The notes under the pieces: model-generated
What the model was told of the DNA's origin: nothing
Database searches by the model: none
The model's input: the letters and a program-made list of their open reading frames with translations, nothing else
From: Zhuqueibacter pondensis
GTDB taxonomy: Bacteria; Zhuqueibacterota; Zhuqueibacteria; Zhuqueibacterales; Zhuqueibacteraceae
Direction: 5' to 3'
Assembly: GCA_034505955.1 (NCBI GenBank)
Contig: JAPDQK010000031.1
Span: 4,976 to 68,975, forward strand
Length of the DNA: 64,000 bases
Shown here: in pieces, positions 28,001 to 36,946 of the stretch
Numbering within the stretch: position 1 is the first letter of the stretch
Layout: every line of letters starts with the position of its first letter
Made by a program: the position numbers and the translations under genes

Positions 28001-30561
28001 ATGGTGCCGCTGCCGAGCTTGTCAACGACCATATTGTTGCCCACATTGAAATCGGTATCGAAGATTTCATAAGTCGGCTTCACGCCATATCGCTTAAAAA
28101 ACCTGTCGGCGCGAAAGGCAATGGTTTGGTATTGGCGCGGGCCGATTTTCGCGCCATCGGGGAAGTGAACAAAGAAATCATCCTCGTCCACCTCCAGGGA
28201 ATCACGGCCCTTGACGATACGGGTGTAGCTGTTTCTCCGTAATTTGCCATTCGGCATTCTATAATCACCATTATCGGCCAGAAAGTAATTGGCAAGCTCA
28301 ATTGTTTTTGAGGAAGAAGGATTAAAGATTTCAATGAACTCAGCCGAAGCCGGCCACACACAAACTTCCGAAATCAGCAAATGCTCCTGAGGCAAAAAAG
28401 GGCCGGGCCCAACAGGATTTCTGAAGCCAATGGAAGGTTTGGTGCGGCTGATAAAGCTGCCAGGATCTGTCAGGATGCTGCCGGTAGAGTCGGGATTGAG
28501 TTCGTAAGAAAATCCTTCCTTCGCAAAGGCAACAAATTTGCCTTTCGGCCACAGCCTGGCTTGTACGGCAATGTTTTCAATCTTTGTCACACGACCGCCA
28601 ATTTGGATGAAATCAACCATGCGGCAGGGCTCGTCAAAACCGGCAACTTCACCCGTCGTGATCTGCTGCACCAGCGCGATCGCAAACGGAAAGGTGTTGA
28701 TGTTCCCGGGACCTCCCAAAGTCATGTTGGTTGCCGAAGTACTGTTATTCCCCCAAAATCGAAAAGGTTCTAAAACTAAAGTTTTGGAAGGCAGACCTGT
28801 GAATACATTTCCTCGATCGTTTTTACCTTGCCCCAGCCAGTGAACCACTAACAGACCACCCGGCGCCAATCGAATGCCCTGGGGAAATGCCCAGTAAGTA
28901 TCCAGCACACCACGCCTGATCCACAGCGCAAAACCATCCAGTGAAATCGTGTCGGCTGTGCTAATATTCTTCAATTCGATCTTTTCTGTGCCGAATTCAA
29001 ATCGTAAACCTGGGCCCTGTCCCAAAGTGTCCACAACAAAGTCATTGAAATTGGGATCATACAGGATTTCATTGATGACGACCTCATGAATGCTGGGGAA
29101 CGCAGAAATCGTAAGGGAATCGACACCAACGGCTTGGTTGCCAAGAGCATCAACCACAGTGCAAGATGCGATCAATTTATTATTACCGGAAGACAATGGC
29201 ACCCTCACCATCACCATGGTGTCAGAGCTGGCCGGCTGAATGCCATTCACATTATATTGAATCGTGTAGGGAGGAATACCACCGGTTATGCGAGTGACCG
29301 CGGTGACGGTGACACTGTCGTCACAGACAAATGCACTATCACGCGGGGAAATAATGGTGAGCTGACATGACAGGTTTTCTTCGAGACTGAAGAGATAAAC
29401 GGCTCCGGCGTTGGATGCTTCCGTATCGTCGAAAGGTGCCCCGATCAAGACTTTGTTACCAACGGCTGCTATTGAGTATCCGAACTTGTCTTCGGTGGCA
29501 GGAGTCGGGTTCTGGAAAGTTCCAAGCAGCGTGCCAGTCGCAGCACTGAAACGGTGGACAGCCCCGGCGTCGGTTGCGCCGGCGTCATCGCTGGGCGCTC
29601 CAATGAGAATCATGTCACCAATTGTTGTAATCGCAGCACCGAATTCATCTCCGGTATCAGGAGTGGGATTCGGAAAATTTTCGAGCACACTTCCCGTGGT
29701 GGCATCAAAGAGATAAACCACTCCAGCACCGGTTGCACCCATGTCATCAAAAGGCGCTCCGAGGAGAACGTTGTCACCAAAGGCTGCGACGGAAAAGCCC
29801 AATCCGCTGCCGCCAACTCGAGGCTGATTCATGAAAATGTTCATCAATTGACCGCTGTAACCATCAAAGAGATAAGCAGCGCCGGCGTCGGTTACTGCTT
29901 TGTCACGATCGAAAGGTGCTCCAACGACGAAGTTGCTGCCAACAGCAGTAAGGGAATATCCGAAGCGATCACCGCCACCCGGAAACGGATTGGGGATCGT
30001 TAGGAGACGTTCACCGGTAGTGGCATCGAATACATAGACCGTTCCGGCATCAGGAGCGCTGGTGTCATCAAAAGGGGCTGCAATGATGATCTTGTTACCA
30101 ACAACAGCGATCGAAGAGCCAAAGCGATCGAACACATTTGGAAACGGATTCCGGATGGTCAGAAGTTGCTCGCCGGAGGTACCATCGAAAAGATAGACCG
30201 CACCGGCATCTGTTGAATCCGTATCGTCAAATGGCGCTCCGATAAGGATCTTGCTGCCGAGCGTGGCGACTGAGTAGCCGAATTGGTCATCGTTGTCAGG
30301 AGTCGGATTCAGAAAAGTCCGCAGGTGCGCGCTGGTTCCGCCATCAAAGAGATATGCGGCTCCGGCTATGATTTCGCCGATAGTGTCGCCGGGCGCGCCG
30401 ATGAGGAGATTATCATCAACGGTCGTGACCGCATAACCGAATCGGCCCGAGGCCGTGCGATTAGGGCTGAAGAACGTTTGCAGCGGCTGTGGCATTTGCG
30501 CCAGCGCATGGCCGGCAAGCACGAATAAGGCCGCAAGAACGAGGAAAGTTGTCTTGTTCAT
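25012..30561 (-). CDS. Giant secreted protein: seven-blade FG-GAP-like propeller, lamin-tail, dockerin- and cohesin-like domains
   Basis: An 1849-residue exported protein (signal peptide 1-21, ending GHALAQ). Residues about 26-398 are seven repeats of about 53 residues around a FGYSxxxxGxxxLIGAPFDD core and DAGAVYLFD, enough for one closed seven-blade propeller. Lamin-tail-like domains follow (EVVINEILYDP, later LLISEVCVWPASAEFIEIFNP). Dockerin-like calcium loops appear near 1380-1560 (DVDGSGSVTLNDVTRI, GDVNGDANLG, DVNQNQIVDPEDS), then a cohesin-like domain (LPLRIAPEQRIYSARIDLAF). The protein ends with a YPNPF linker and sorting domain. A short palindromic insert sits in that linker. GAGG lies 6 nt before the ATG; the upstream gene ends 7 bp away. 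Confidence 0.8.
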   Translation of the reverse strand: MNKTTFLVLAALFVLAGHALAQMPQPLQTFFSPNRTASGRFGYAVTTVDDNLLIGAPGDTIGEIIAGAAYLFDGGTSAHLRTFLNPTPDNDDQFGYSVATLGSKILIGAPFDDTDSTDAGAVYLFDGTSGEQLLTIRNPFPNVFDRFGSSIAVVGNKIIIAAPFDDTSAPDAGTVYVFDATTGERLLTIPNPFPGGGDRFGYSLTAVGSNFVVGAPFDRDKAVTDAGAAYLFDGYSGQLMNIFMNQPRVGGSGLGFSVAAFGDNVLLGAPFDDMGATGAGVVYLFDATTGSVLENFPNPTPDTGDEFGAAITTIGDMILIGAPSDDAGATDAGAVHRFSAATGTLLGTFQNPTPATEDKFGYSIAAVGNKVLIGAPFDDTEASNAGAVYLFSLEENLSCQLTIISPRDSAFVCDDSVTVTAVTRITGGIPPYTIQYNVNGIQPASSDTMVMVRVPLSSGNNKLIASCTVVDALGNQAVGVDSLTISAFPSIHEVVINEILYDPNFNDFVVDTLGQGPGLRFEFGTEKIELKNISTADTISLDGFALWIRRGVLDTYWAFPQGIRLAPGGLLVVHWLGQGKNDRGNVFTGLPSKTLVLEPFRFWGNNSTSATNMTLGGPGNINTFPFAIALVQQITTGEVAGFDEPCRMVDFIQIGGRVTKIENIAVQARLWPKGKFVAFAKEGFSYELNPDSTGSILTDPGSFISRTKPSIGFRNPVGPGPFLPQEHLLISEVCVWPASAEFIEIFNPSSSKTIELANYFLADNGDYRMPNGKLRRNSYTRIVKGRDSLEVDEDDFFVHFPDGAKIGPRQYQTIAFRADRFFKRYGVKPTYEIFDTDFNVGNNMVVDKLGSGTIGLKDSNDVVILFKWVAADSSDLVDDVDYVVWNSTPRSGEEINKTGLAIDGMDADAIPSVYGSDGERVIPIFHGIAMIPLGKCSPLSQHSLLKSWQRRPDPREFDEILRGGNGLAGHNEISENLGCAFFEALATPNKGTKGLDLEYAGSAITETVVNGEANGVVNPGEKIALKIRLKNYGSEDTGPLFSILKTFEPTITIGPDSVSTFNNIAPGDSVFSNDIYEFTAANAPLPDTLHFILLVIQKTSPGLQKSFEMNVAATPPSDNVTNVVFGLPGDNVSLKMINIVPTLVIQCQDTLLQIAHQLKHILQSGATAATITGRVLDFNHDLIEYDITGSTLFYGDLAPNQPTMMEPPPVFKFVTKVPFLGTEAPAIKFEFSWYEGQGGGNRVTRQLDFKWEPLESFEVRGAIKYFNLDAKRVQGARVKLVTQGRLRDSQTTGSNGEFVFHTMKSDAGTYKITVTHSGVPVNAISSDDVNRAMDLADTQPGRQGSCTGNNEEVYARIAADVDGSGSVTLNDVTRINNRKSPCDRFPVGKDWIFIDPITSVDPSKVATPTDNLTFVLQNYNFQGLNFVGILYGDVNGDANLGASLENTTTCAHFDITGTVRYAQSTGIPVGNTEVTLDGGSFDKLTTAADGIYRFLGVLGGNTYIVTPSKTGGIGSAINSADLTLLRKHFSGQPLNNWQSLLADVNQNQIVDPEDSTLLKHFIGGQVQLGVGYTGQWRFDPVCKTYQSLNSNQSQDFVALLLGDIDGNWIPSSSSRIATESNQTIYPFLHDLEVAPGEVFNLPLRIAPEQRIYSARIDLAFDPTQLEMLAVAKCKPLETGKLNYQQKPGRLEAVLSSVGPAPSAGEVAIVTFRATGKVGESSLLELKKFSVNDGPVMEASARISLIKKIPKEFFLSQNYPNPFSQIPRFAGNPATTIAYGLPVEARVRLQIFNVLGQSVITLVDKQQEAGYYHLAWNGRDQNDRSLSTGVYIIRLEAGKFSQVRKLALLK

Positions 30562-30568
30562 AAAAACC

Positions 30569-32617
30569 TCACCGGATCAACGCCATTTTCTTCGTCACTT
30601 GTGTTCCTCCGGCACGCAAGCTGTAGACATACACACCGGCCGCCACCTGACGGCCAGATTCATCGCGGCCATCCCACTCGGCGCGATGCGAGCCGGTTGG
30701 CAGGTCGGCATCAACCAGCGTGCGCACCAATTGGCCGAGCAGGTTGTAAATTTTCAGCTCGATCATCCCCGCTGTGGCTGGTTGAACTTCATACGGCGGG
30801 ACATCGAAGTAAATCGTGGTGGCGCTGCGAAAGGGATTGGGCCAGTTTTGACTGAGCGCAAAATTTTGCGGCACTGGCGTGAGATCCAGAACCAAATCAA
30901 CGCGCCCTTTAAGGATCATATCCGATACCACCACATCCGCCCGGCTGCCTTCCGGACCTTCAAAGGCTATATTCATCGTATTTGTGCCTTCTTGCATATA
31001 GCGGATCATATCAATCGTCATTTCACCATGGATCGGCATCGTGAAAGTATTGTTTGTTTGGCGTCCGGTATTGAGTTCGGCGCTCAAAGTGAATTCGTGA
31101 CCATTCAGATTCACCACGATACGGCGCACGCCCTGATTATTGAGGTAGAAGTAACGATCGGCTGAGACCAGCTCCACCTGATACTCGAAGATGCGAAGTT
31201 CCGGCCGCAGCGTCAGGAAAACCGGATCATACATGATCTGATTGCCGCACATGTCGACCACGCGCAGAGAGAATCGAAACGGCTGGGTCTCATCAATGAC
31301 GGAGGCAACGACATGTACGGGATTGGTATCGCCGGTCGGAAACCGTGGTATATCAACATTGGCGTTGACAACATCCTGGTAGCGCAAAAGGCGAATCCCA
31401 CTGCCAACATCTTGCGCCACCATCTCAAAACTCTTCGGCGGTCCGAGATTGATTGCCACCAGCTCACAGGTCGGAGGATCGGAATCGAAGATCGCCGGTA
31501 TAACGCCGGGCAAAGTGGCAAAGATTGCCTGCGTGACTTGTATGGAATCTCCGGGTGAGATCGAGAGCGCGTTTTCGCGAGTAGCGCCCCAGAAATATTG
31601 GATCGCATTATCGCCACCCACCAGGCCGGCATTGGGGTCAGCTTTGGTCGTAACATTTAAATCAGGATGAATTGTATAATCAAAGGCCTTGAAATAGGCC
31701 AGCAGCCAGGAGACTTGCTGCATGCGAACCGGCTGAAACGGCGATCGCATCAGGTTGGGTGGCGTCAGCCCCGAGCCATAAACATTGTACGCCGGCGGCG
31801 CGGCGTTGATGGAATCATTGGCCTCGGCCATATAGAAAGCGAAATTGATCCAATCAAAATTAGCTTCATTCTCGCCAAAACTGCTGTTGAGAGCTTTCTC
31901 GCTCAGCAGCGGCCCATCATCGCCGGCAACAGCCAAGTCCCAAAAATAGCGGATACCAATATCGATGGAGCGCTTGCCGGTGTTCTTGACGATCGTGGTG
32001 ATTTCCACCCATGAGTCGTTGAAGTTGCTGCCATGCACATCGATCTGCTGCGTAATTTCCATGGTGTCCGGAACCGAGGCCAGACCCGGCAGCGAATATT
32101 TAGTTCTATAGCCGGTGTTGTTCATTCCGGTGATGATCGGCGTCATGAAATTGTCTGCGCTCGCGATCGAGTCTTCGTTGAAGAAAACGCTGTCAAGCCA
32201 GACGGGATTGAATGGAGCGGCGCTGGTGGCAAACTCGGATTGAACATAGTCCCGGTTCGAGCGGTAGGAGCGAATCGTGGTGTAACTGGTGCCGGTTTGA
32301 CCCTTGCTGCCGCCCACCAGCAGGTCTTGCTTTATTTTCTGTGGATTGCTGCGCGCATCTGTCGTGATCGGGTGTTCGGAGCCGGTTCTGACTGAATACA
32401 AGCCAACGCCTGCTCCAACAATATCCTCGACCACAATCTCATAAACCTGGTTGCCGGCAGTCTTACTAACCTGGCTGAGGTATTTCGCCTTATTTAATTT
32501 TTGTGCCTGCGCCGGCAAATTATGCGCCACCGCGACCACAAGCACGAGAAGCCAGAAGAGCCCGCGACATGAGCTGCGCAAACAAAGGTGCATTTTCCTG
32601 AGCGAGAATACTGGCAT
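30569..32617 (-). CDS. Secreted protein of unknown function with C-terminal sorting domain
   Basis: A 682-residue exported protein and the first gene of the 15.7-kb minus-strand operon. The start is ATG 32617, with AGGAG 9 nt upstream and a signal peptide of about 37 residues (ending LPAQAQ); an upstream extension to 32713 has no such site. Residues 40-480 form a beta-rich region I do not recognise; it contains WVEITTIVKNTGKRSIDIGI, so a galactose-mutarotase or Ig-like fold is possible. The tail is LSQNWPNPF followed by the FlgD-like domain (LKIYNLLGQLVRTLVD, WDGRDESGRQ, AGVYVYSL, then KKMALIR), a clean T9SS-style signal. The next gene starts 7 bp after its stop. Confidence 0.75.
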   Translation of the reverse strand: MPVFSLRKMHLCLRSSCRGLFWLLVLVVAVAHNLPAQAQKLNKAKYLSQVSKTAGNQVYEIVVEDIVGAGVGLYSVRTGSEHPITTDARSNPQKIKQDLLVGGSKGQTGTSYTTIRSYRSNRDYVQSEFATSAAPFNPVWLDSVFFNEDSIASADNFMTPIITGMNNTGYRTKYSLPGLASVPDTMEITQQIDVHGSNFNDSWVEITTIVKNTGKRSIDIGIRYFWDLAVAGDDGPLLSEKALNSSFGENEANFDWINFAFYMAEANDSINAAPPAYNVYGSGLTPPNLMRSPFQPVRMQQVSWLLAYFKAFDYTIHPDLNVTTKADPNAGLVGGDNAIQYFWGATRENALSISPGDSIQVTQAIFATLPGVIPAIFDSDPPTCELVAINLGPPKSFEMVAQDVGSGIRLLRYQDVVNANVDIPRFPTGDTNPVHVVASVIDETQPFRFSLRVVDMCGNQIMYDPVFLTLRPELRIFEYQVELVSADRYFYLNNQGVRRIVVNLNGHEFTLSAELNTGRQTNNTFTMPIHGEMTIDMIRYMQEGTNTMNIAFEGPEGSRADVVVSDMILKGRVDLVLDLTPVPQNFALSQNWPNPFRSATTIYFDVPPYEVQPATAGMIELKIYNLLGQLVRTLVDADLPTGSHRAEWDGRDESGRQVAAGVYVYSLRAGGTQVTKKMALIR

Positions 32618-33546
32618 GGTCCGATCTCCTAAAAGTAAATAGGGGGCAAATCTCCGAACCTCCCAAATTTTAAAAAGAATCTTGTTCAAAGACTTCCTAC
32701 CTTTTATAGACACAAAAACAGTGAATTCTCTCCTGACTTTAAAAAAATTTTACCCCTGACTTCAGGTTTACATCGGCGGCCATAAGCTCTACGGCCATGC
32801 GTTTCAGAAGCAAACTATGGATAAATTGAGGTGCGGGGGGAAACGATCTTGCGCTCTATTTGCTTTTTTACAACGAAAATTAGCTCATCTCAGAGAAGTT
32901 AAGGGGAAAAATGTAACAAAATGTACATAACTCGAGCGCAAAAGTCAAGCTTCAAATCAACTCAGGAACGAGGTTTTTAAATTGGAAAGACAGAAACTTC
33001 CTAGTTTTTATACTCGTTTAGGGTGAAAATTTCGCTGCGATGTCATTCAGGAGGCCTGCGGCTGTAAGCTACGCCCGCAGGGAATCTTTTTACGCATGAA
33101 GTAAAGCGTGAATTTCTAACGTGTTAGTTGATGCTGAAAAAGATTCACTGCGGGCGTAGTCTACAGACGCAGTCTTCCAGAATGACAGACGAGTTTGGTA
33201 GCATGCAAAAACTAACCCTAAACCAGTATAACTTTTATCTGAAACGGAGGTGATCACAACAGAGCGGGGAGCGTGATCAAATCAAGAACAGACCCCATCC
33301 CCGGAAACTCACGAGCCATGAGCAGAGACAACACTTCTTCCTTGTATTTTCCAATAGATAAACTACGCACACCGGGATTAGCCTGCGGAAAATCGCCGTT
33401 TCGTGAGCCGCGTCTCGGTAAATTTCAAATTGAACAAAGCAACAATTTACTTCGTCTTTCGTAAGAGACACTGGTCTTCAAAAAACATGACACAGAAGTC
33501 ATTCATCCAACCCAATCAAATAATCAGGAAGGAGGCAGTGAAGTCC
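32618..33546. other. Divergent intergenic region with a family A element
   Basis: This 0.93-kb gap separates the minus-strand surface operon from the M16 protease gene, so both must have promoters here. It holds a family A element at 33009-33230. Hexamers on either strand were not good enough to name a promoter. Confidence 0.5.
33009..33230 (-). mobile_element. Family A MITE-like element, copy 2 (222 bp)
   Basis: Same terminal repeats as copy 1 in inverted orientation (TATACTCGTTTAGGGT at the left, ACCCTAAACCAGTATA at the right), TA at both edges, and the same internal TGTCATTC palindrome. The longest of the three copies. Confidence 0.75.
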
Positions 33547-36288
33547 ATGCAAAAAAACCACATCATGACGTTTTTCCTGCTGTTGAGCTTGCCGGTGTTG
33601 GCGTTCGCAATGCCACAAGCCAGCCAGGAGATCGACATTCCCTACCAGAAATTCGTTCTCCCCAATGGGTTGACGCTCATCGTTCACGAGGATCATAAAG
33701 CGCCAATTGTGGCGGTGAATGTCTGGTATCATGTCGGCTCCAAAAACGAAAAGCCCGGCAAGAGTGGCTTTGCGCACCTGTTCGAGCATCTGATGTTCAA
33801 CGGCAGCGAAAATTTCAATGATGATTATTTCAAGGCGATGGAGAGAATTGGGGCCACGGATTTGAACGGCACCACCAACGAAGATCGCACCAATTATTTT
33901 CAGAATGTGCCCACTTCGGCGCTCGACATCGCGCTGTGGATGGAATCCGATCGCATGGGGCATTTGCTGGGTGCCATCGACCAAGCCAAGCTCGATGAGC
34001 AGCGCGGCGTGGTGCAAAATGAGAAGCGGCAATACGAAAACGAGCCTTATGGCGTGACCGAAGAACTCATCACCAAGAGCACCTGGCCAGCCGGCCATCC
34101 CTATTCCTGGACCGTGATCGGCTCGATGGAAGATCTCAATGCCGCCTCTCTCGATGACGTCAAGGATTGGTTCAAGACATATTATGGCCCGGCCAATGCG
34201 GTCCTCGTTGTAGCCGGTGACATCGACGCCGCAACGGCCAAGGCGAAAGTGGAAAAATATTTTGGTGATATTCCCTCCGGCCCGCCGATTGCGAAACATG
34301 ACGTGTGGATTGCCAGGCGCACCGGCACGCAGCGCCAACAGGTGCAGGATCGCGTGCCACAAGCACGCATTTTCAAAGTATGGAATGTTCCTCAATGGGG
34401 CTCGGCGGAGAACGATTATCTCACGCTCGTGGCCAGAGTATTGAGCGACGGCAAAACCTCGCGCCTGTACAAACGTTTGGTTTACGACGATCAAACGGCG
34501 ACCAATGTGTCGGCATACATCGATTCCCGGGAAATCGCCGGACAATTTTATATCGATGCGATGGCCAAGCCCGGCCAAGATTTGGCCAAGATAGAAAAAG
34601 CTATTGATGAAGAGTTGGCCAAATTTTTGGCTGAAGGCCCGACTGAGGTCGAGCTGCAACGTGTGAAAACGCAGTACGAAGCCCGCTTCGTTCGCGGCAT
34701 CGAGCGCATCGGCGGCTTCGGCGGCAAGTCCGATATTCTGGCGATGAATCAAGTTTATGGCGGCAGTCCGGATTATTACAAAACCACGCTGCAACGCGTG
34801 CGCGAGGCGACGGCGCAAAATCTGCTTACCGCTGCCAAACAATGGCTCACCGATGGTGTTTACATTCTCGAAGTGCATCCGTTCCCGGAATACAAAACCG
34901 CCAAGTCCGAGGTCGATCGGTCAAAGTTGCCAACTGCCGGTGCGGCGCCGGAGGTGAAATTCCCGACATTGCAGCGCGCGACCCTGTCGAACGGATTGAA
35001 GATTATTTTGGCCGAGCGGCCCTCCATTCCGGTCGTCAATTTCAACCTGCTCGTCGATGCCGGTTATGCCGCGGATCAGTTGGCTGTTCCAGGCACTGCA
35101 AGTCTGGCGATGGATATGCTGGATGAAGGCACGAAGACCAGAACTTCGCTGCAAATCAACGAACAGTTGGCCTTGCTTGGCGCCAATCTCGGCACCGGCT
35201 CCAATCTGGATGTCTCCTCGGTTTCGCTCTCGGCCCTTAAATCCAATCTCGATGCTTCGTTGGACATCTATGCCGATGTGATCCTCAATCCTTCGTTTCC
35301 GGAGGCTGATTTCGCGCGATTGCAAAAGCTCCAGATTGCCCGCATTCAACAGGAGCAAGCTTCGCCATTCTCCATGGCGCTGCGGGTTCTCCCCAAACTG
35401 ATATATGGAAAAGACCATGCGTATGGAAATCCGTTCACAGGTTCCGGCACGGCAGAATCCGTTGCCAAGTTGACACGCGCCGATTTGATCAAATTCCATC
35501 AGACCTGGCTCAAGCCGAACAATGCGACCTTGATCATTGTCGGTGCCACCACGATGGCGGAGATCAAGCCGAAATTGGAGAAGCTGTTCAGCGCCTGGAA
35601 GCAAGGCGAGGTGCCCAGGAAAAATATCGGCACGGTGGCGATGCCGGCCAAATCGGTGGTGTATCTGATGGATCGTCCCGGTTCTCTGCAATCGGTCATC
35701 ATCGCCGGGCACGTGGCACCGCCGAGCAATAATCCTGATGAGATTGCAATCACGACCATGAACCGAATTCTCGGCGGCGAGTTCACCTCGCGCGTCAACA
35801 TGAACCTGCGCGAAGACAAGCATTGGTCGTATGGGGCGCGGACGATAATCCAAGGCGCTCGCGGCCAACGCCCGTTTCTCGGCTATGCGCCCGTACAATC
35901 CGATAAAACCAAAGAATCGCTGTCGGAAATGTTGAAGGAATTGCGCGACATCGTCGGCAGCCGTCCCATCACCAATGAGGAGTTTGTCAAAGTGCAAAGC
36001 AATCAGACGCTTCAGCTCCCGGGTCGATGGGAGACCATGGCCGCGGTGGGTGGTGCCATCAGCCAGATCGTCCAATATGGCTTGCCGGACAATTATTTCC
36101 AGACTTATGCGGAAAAAGTTCGCGCGTTGAAGCTTGCGGATGTCTCTGCGGCTGCGAAGAAAGTGGTTCATCCCGACAATCTCGTGTGGGTGGTCGTCGG
36201 CGACCGCTCCAAAATCGAAGCCGGTGTGCGCGAGCTGGGATTGGGGGAAATTCGGTTTATTGATACCGAGGGCAATCTGGTTCAATAG
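33547..36288 (+). CDS. M16 family zinc metalloprotease (pitrilysin-like, two-domain)
   Basis: A 913-residue exported protein with a signal peptide (MQKNHIMTFFLLLSLPVLAF). The first M16 domain has the inverted zinc motif HLFEH (H77, E80, H81) and the distal glutamate region NEKRQYENEPYG (about 158). The second half is a homologous domain without the motif, as is usual in clam-shell M16 enzymes that degrade peptides in the periplasm. Length fits the two-domain family. The start is ATG 33547, which yields the signal peptide and follows GGAGG by 11 nt; longer starts give an implausible N-terminus. Tandem hairpins end the transcript, so it is probably monocistronic. Confidence 0.92.
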   Translation: MQKNHIMTFFLLLSLPVLAFAMPQASQEIDIPYQKFVLPNGLTLIVHEDHKAPIVAVNVWYHVGSKNEKPGKSGFAHLFEHLMFNGSENFNDDYFKAMERIGATDLNGTTNEDRTNYFQNVPTSALDIALWMESDRMGHLLGAIDQAKLDEQRGVVQNEKRQYENEPYGVTEELITKSTWPAGHPYSWTVIGSMEDLNAASLDDVKDWFKTYYGPANAVLVVAGDIDAATAKAKVEKYFGDIPSGPPIAKHDVWIARRTGTQRQQVQDRVPQARIFKVWNVPQWGSAENDYLTLVARVLSDGKTSRLYKRLVYDDQTATNVSAYIDSREIAGQFYIDAMAKPGQDLAKIEKAIDEELAKFLAEGPTEVELQRVKTQYEARFVRGIERIGGFGGKSDILAMNQVYGGSPDYYKTTLQRVREATAQNLLTAAKQWLTDGVYILEVHPFPEYKTAKSEVDRSKLPTAGAAPEVKFPTLQRATLSNGLKIILAERPSIPVVNFNLLVDAGYAADQLAVPGTASLAMDMLDEGTKTRTSLQINEQLALLGANLGTGSNLDVSSVSLSALKSNLDASLDIYADVILNPSFPEADFARLQKLQIARIQQEQASPFSMALRVLPKLIYGKDHAYGNPFTGSGTAESVAKLTRADLIKFHQTWLKPNNATLIIVGATTMAEIKPKLEKLFSAWKQGEVPRKNIGTVAMPAKSVVYLMDRPGSLQSVIIAGHVAPPSNNPDEIAITTMNRILGGEFTSRVNMNLREDKHWSYGARTIIQGARGQRPFLGYAPVQSDKTKESLSEMLKELRDIVGSRPITNEEFVKVQSNQTLQLPGRWETMAAVGGAISQIVQYGLPDNYFQTYAEKVRALKLADVSAAAKKVVHPDNLVWVVVGDRSKIEAGVRELGLGEIRFIDTEGNLVQ

Positions 36289-36294
36289 CAGTAG

Positions 36295-36330
36295 CCCCGA
36301 TTTTCTTTTAATATTTCAAAAAAATCGGGG
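36295..36330 (+). terminator. First hairpin after the M16 gene
   Basis: A perfect 10-bp stem CCCCGATTTT/AAAATCGGGG with a 16-nt loop lies 7 bp after the stop codon. It precedes a stronger terminator and may act with it or protect the mRNA end. Confidence 0.55.
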
Positions 36331-36340
36331 CAGTTGCATT

Positions 36341-36376
36341 AGCCCGTTTCGGCTGAGCTGAGGCGGGCTTTTTTTT
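36341..36376 (+). terminator. Rho-independent terminator after the M16 gene
   Basis: The stem AGCCCG/CGGGCT (36341-36346 with 36364-36369) is followed by eight or nine T residues, a standard intrinsic terminator. Confidence 0.75.
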
Positions 36377-36407
36377 ATTACGTGCAATGGGCGAAATGAA
36401 AACCTGC

Positions 36408-36436
36408 TTGACTTTTTGGTGCGAGTGATGTATTTT
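36408..36436 (+). promoter_or_regulatory. Promoter of the HEPN-MNT module
   Basis: TTGACT (36408-36413) and TATTTT (36431-36436) are 17 bp apart, just downstream of the M16 terminator. Transcription would start near 36443, 23 nt before a small reading frame at 36466. Confidence 0.55.
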
Positions 36437-36465
36437 GTGTTAAAGTGACTTTCTAAAGAGTTTAT

Positions 36466-36606
36466 ATGGCAGCAATCAAAACACACAATTTCAACAAGCG
36501 TCGTTGCATTCATAAGCGGGCCGTCCGTACCGTGGTAAAACAAATCGCCGAAAAATTCCAAGCACGAGAATGGATTGACAAAACTGATGGCGAGGTCCAT
36601 ACATAA
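36466..36606 (+). CDS. Small basic protein, hypothetical, leading the HEPN-MNT module
   Basis: A 46-codon frame starting MAAIKTHNFNKRRCIHK, rich in Lys and Arg, with no known domain. It is supported by position only: it follows a good promoter, has AAAGAG 5 nt before its ATG, and ends 19 nt before the MNT gene. It could be a leader peptide or a third component of the module, or chance. Confidence 0.4.
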   Translation: MAAIKTHNFNKRRCIHKRAVRTVVKQIAEKFQAREWIDKTDGEVHT

Positions 36607-36625
36607 GATCAATCGACGAACATCC

Positions 36626-36946
36626 ATGACTACGACGGAAACAACTGATAAGATCACCCAACGAATTGTGGAGCTTTTTCATCCACTTCGCGTCATTCTA
36701 TTTGGTTCTCGAGCTCGCGGCGACGCGCGGATTGACAGCGACTTCGACTTGCTTATCATTGCGCCATCAGATAAACCTCGCTGGCAGCGAACCGTGCCGG
36801 TGTATCGTGCATTGGCAGGGATGGGTGTTCCCAAAGATATTGTGTGGTGGACGCCGGAAGAGATTGAAGAGTGGAGTAGTGTGAAGTCACATTTTATTAA
36901 TACGGTGCTTCGCGAAGGTAAGGTACTCTATGAAAACTCCAATTGA
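36626..36946 (+). CDS. MNT-type minimal nucleotidyltransferase (antitoxin-like)
   Basis: A 106-residue polymerase-beta-fold protein with the active-site pattern ILFGSRARGDARIDSDFDLL: GS followed by D-x-D. MNT proteins pair with HEPN proteins in toxin-antitoxin modules, where some AMPylate and silence the toxin. The two aspartates and the GS motif are intact, so catalysis is likely. ATG 36626 is chosen because the fold begins here; the earlier TTG at 36575 lies inside the small upstream frame. The HEPN gene overlaps its 3' end by 17 bp, so the two are translationally coupled. Confidence 0.85.
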   Translation: MTTTETTDKITQRIVELFHPLRVILFGSRARGDARIDSDFDLLIIAPSDKPRWQRTVPVYRALAGMGVPKDIVWWTPEEIEEWSSVKSHFINTVLREGKVLYENSN

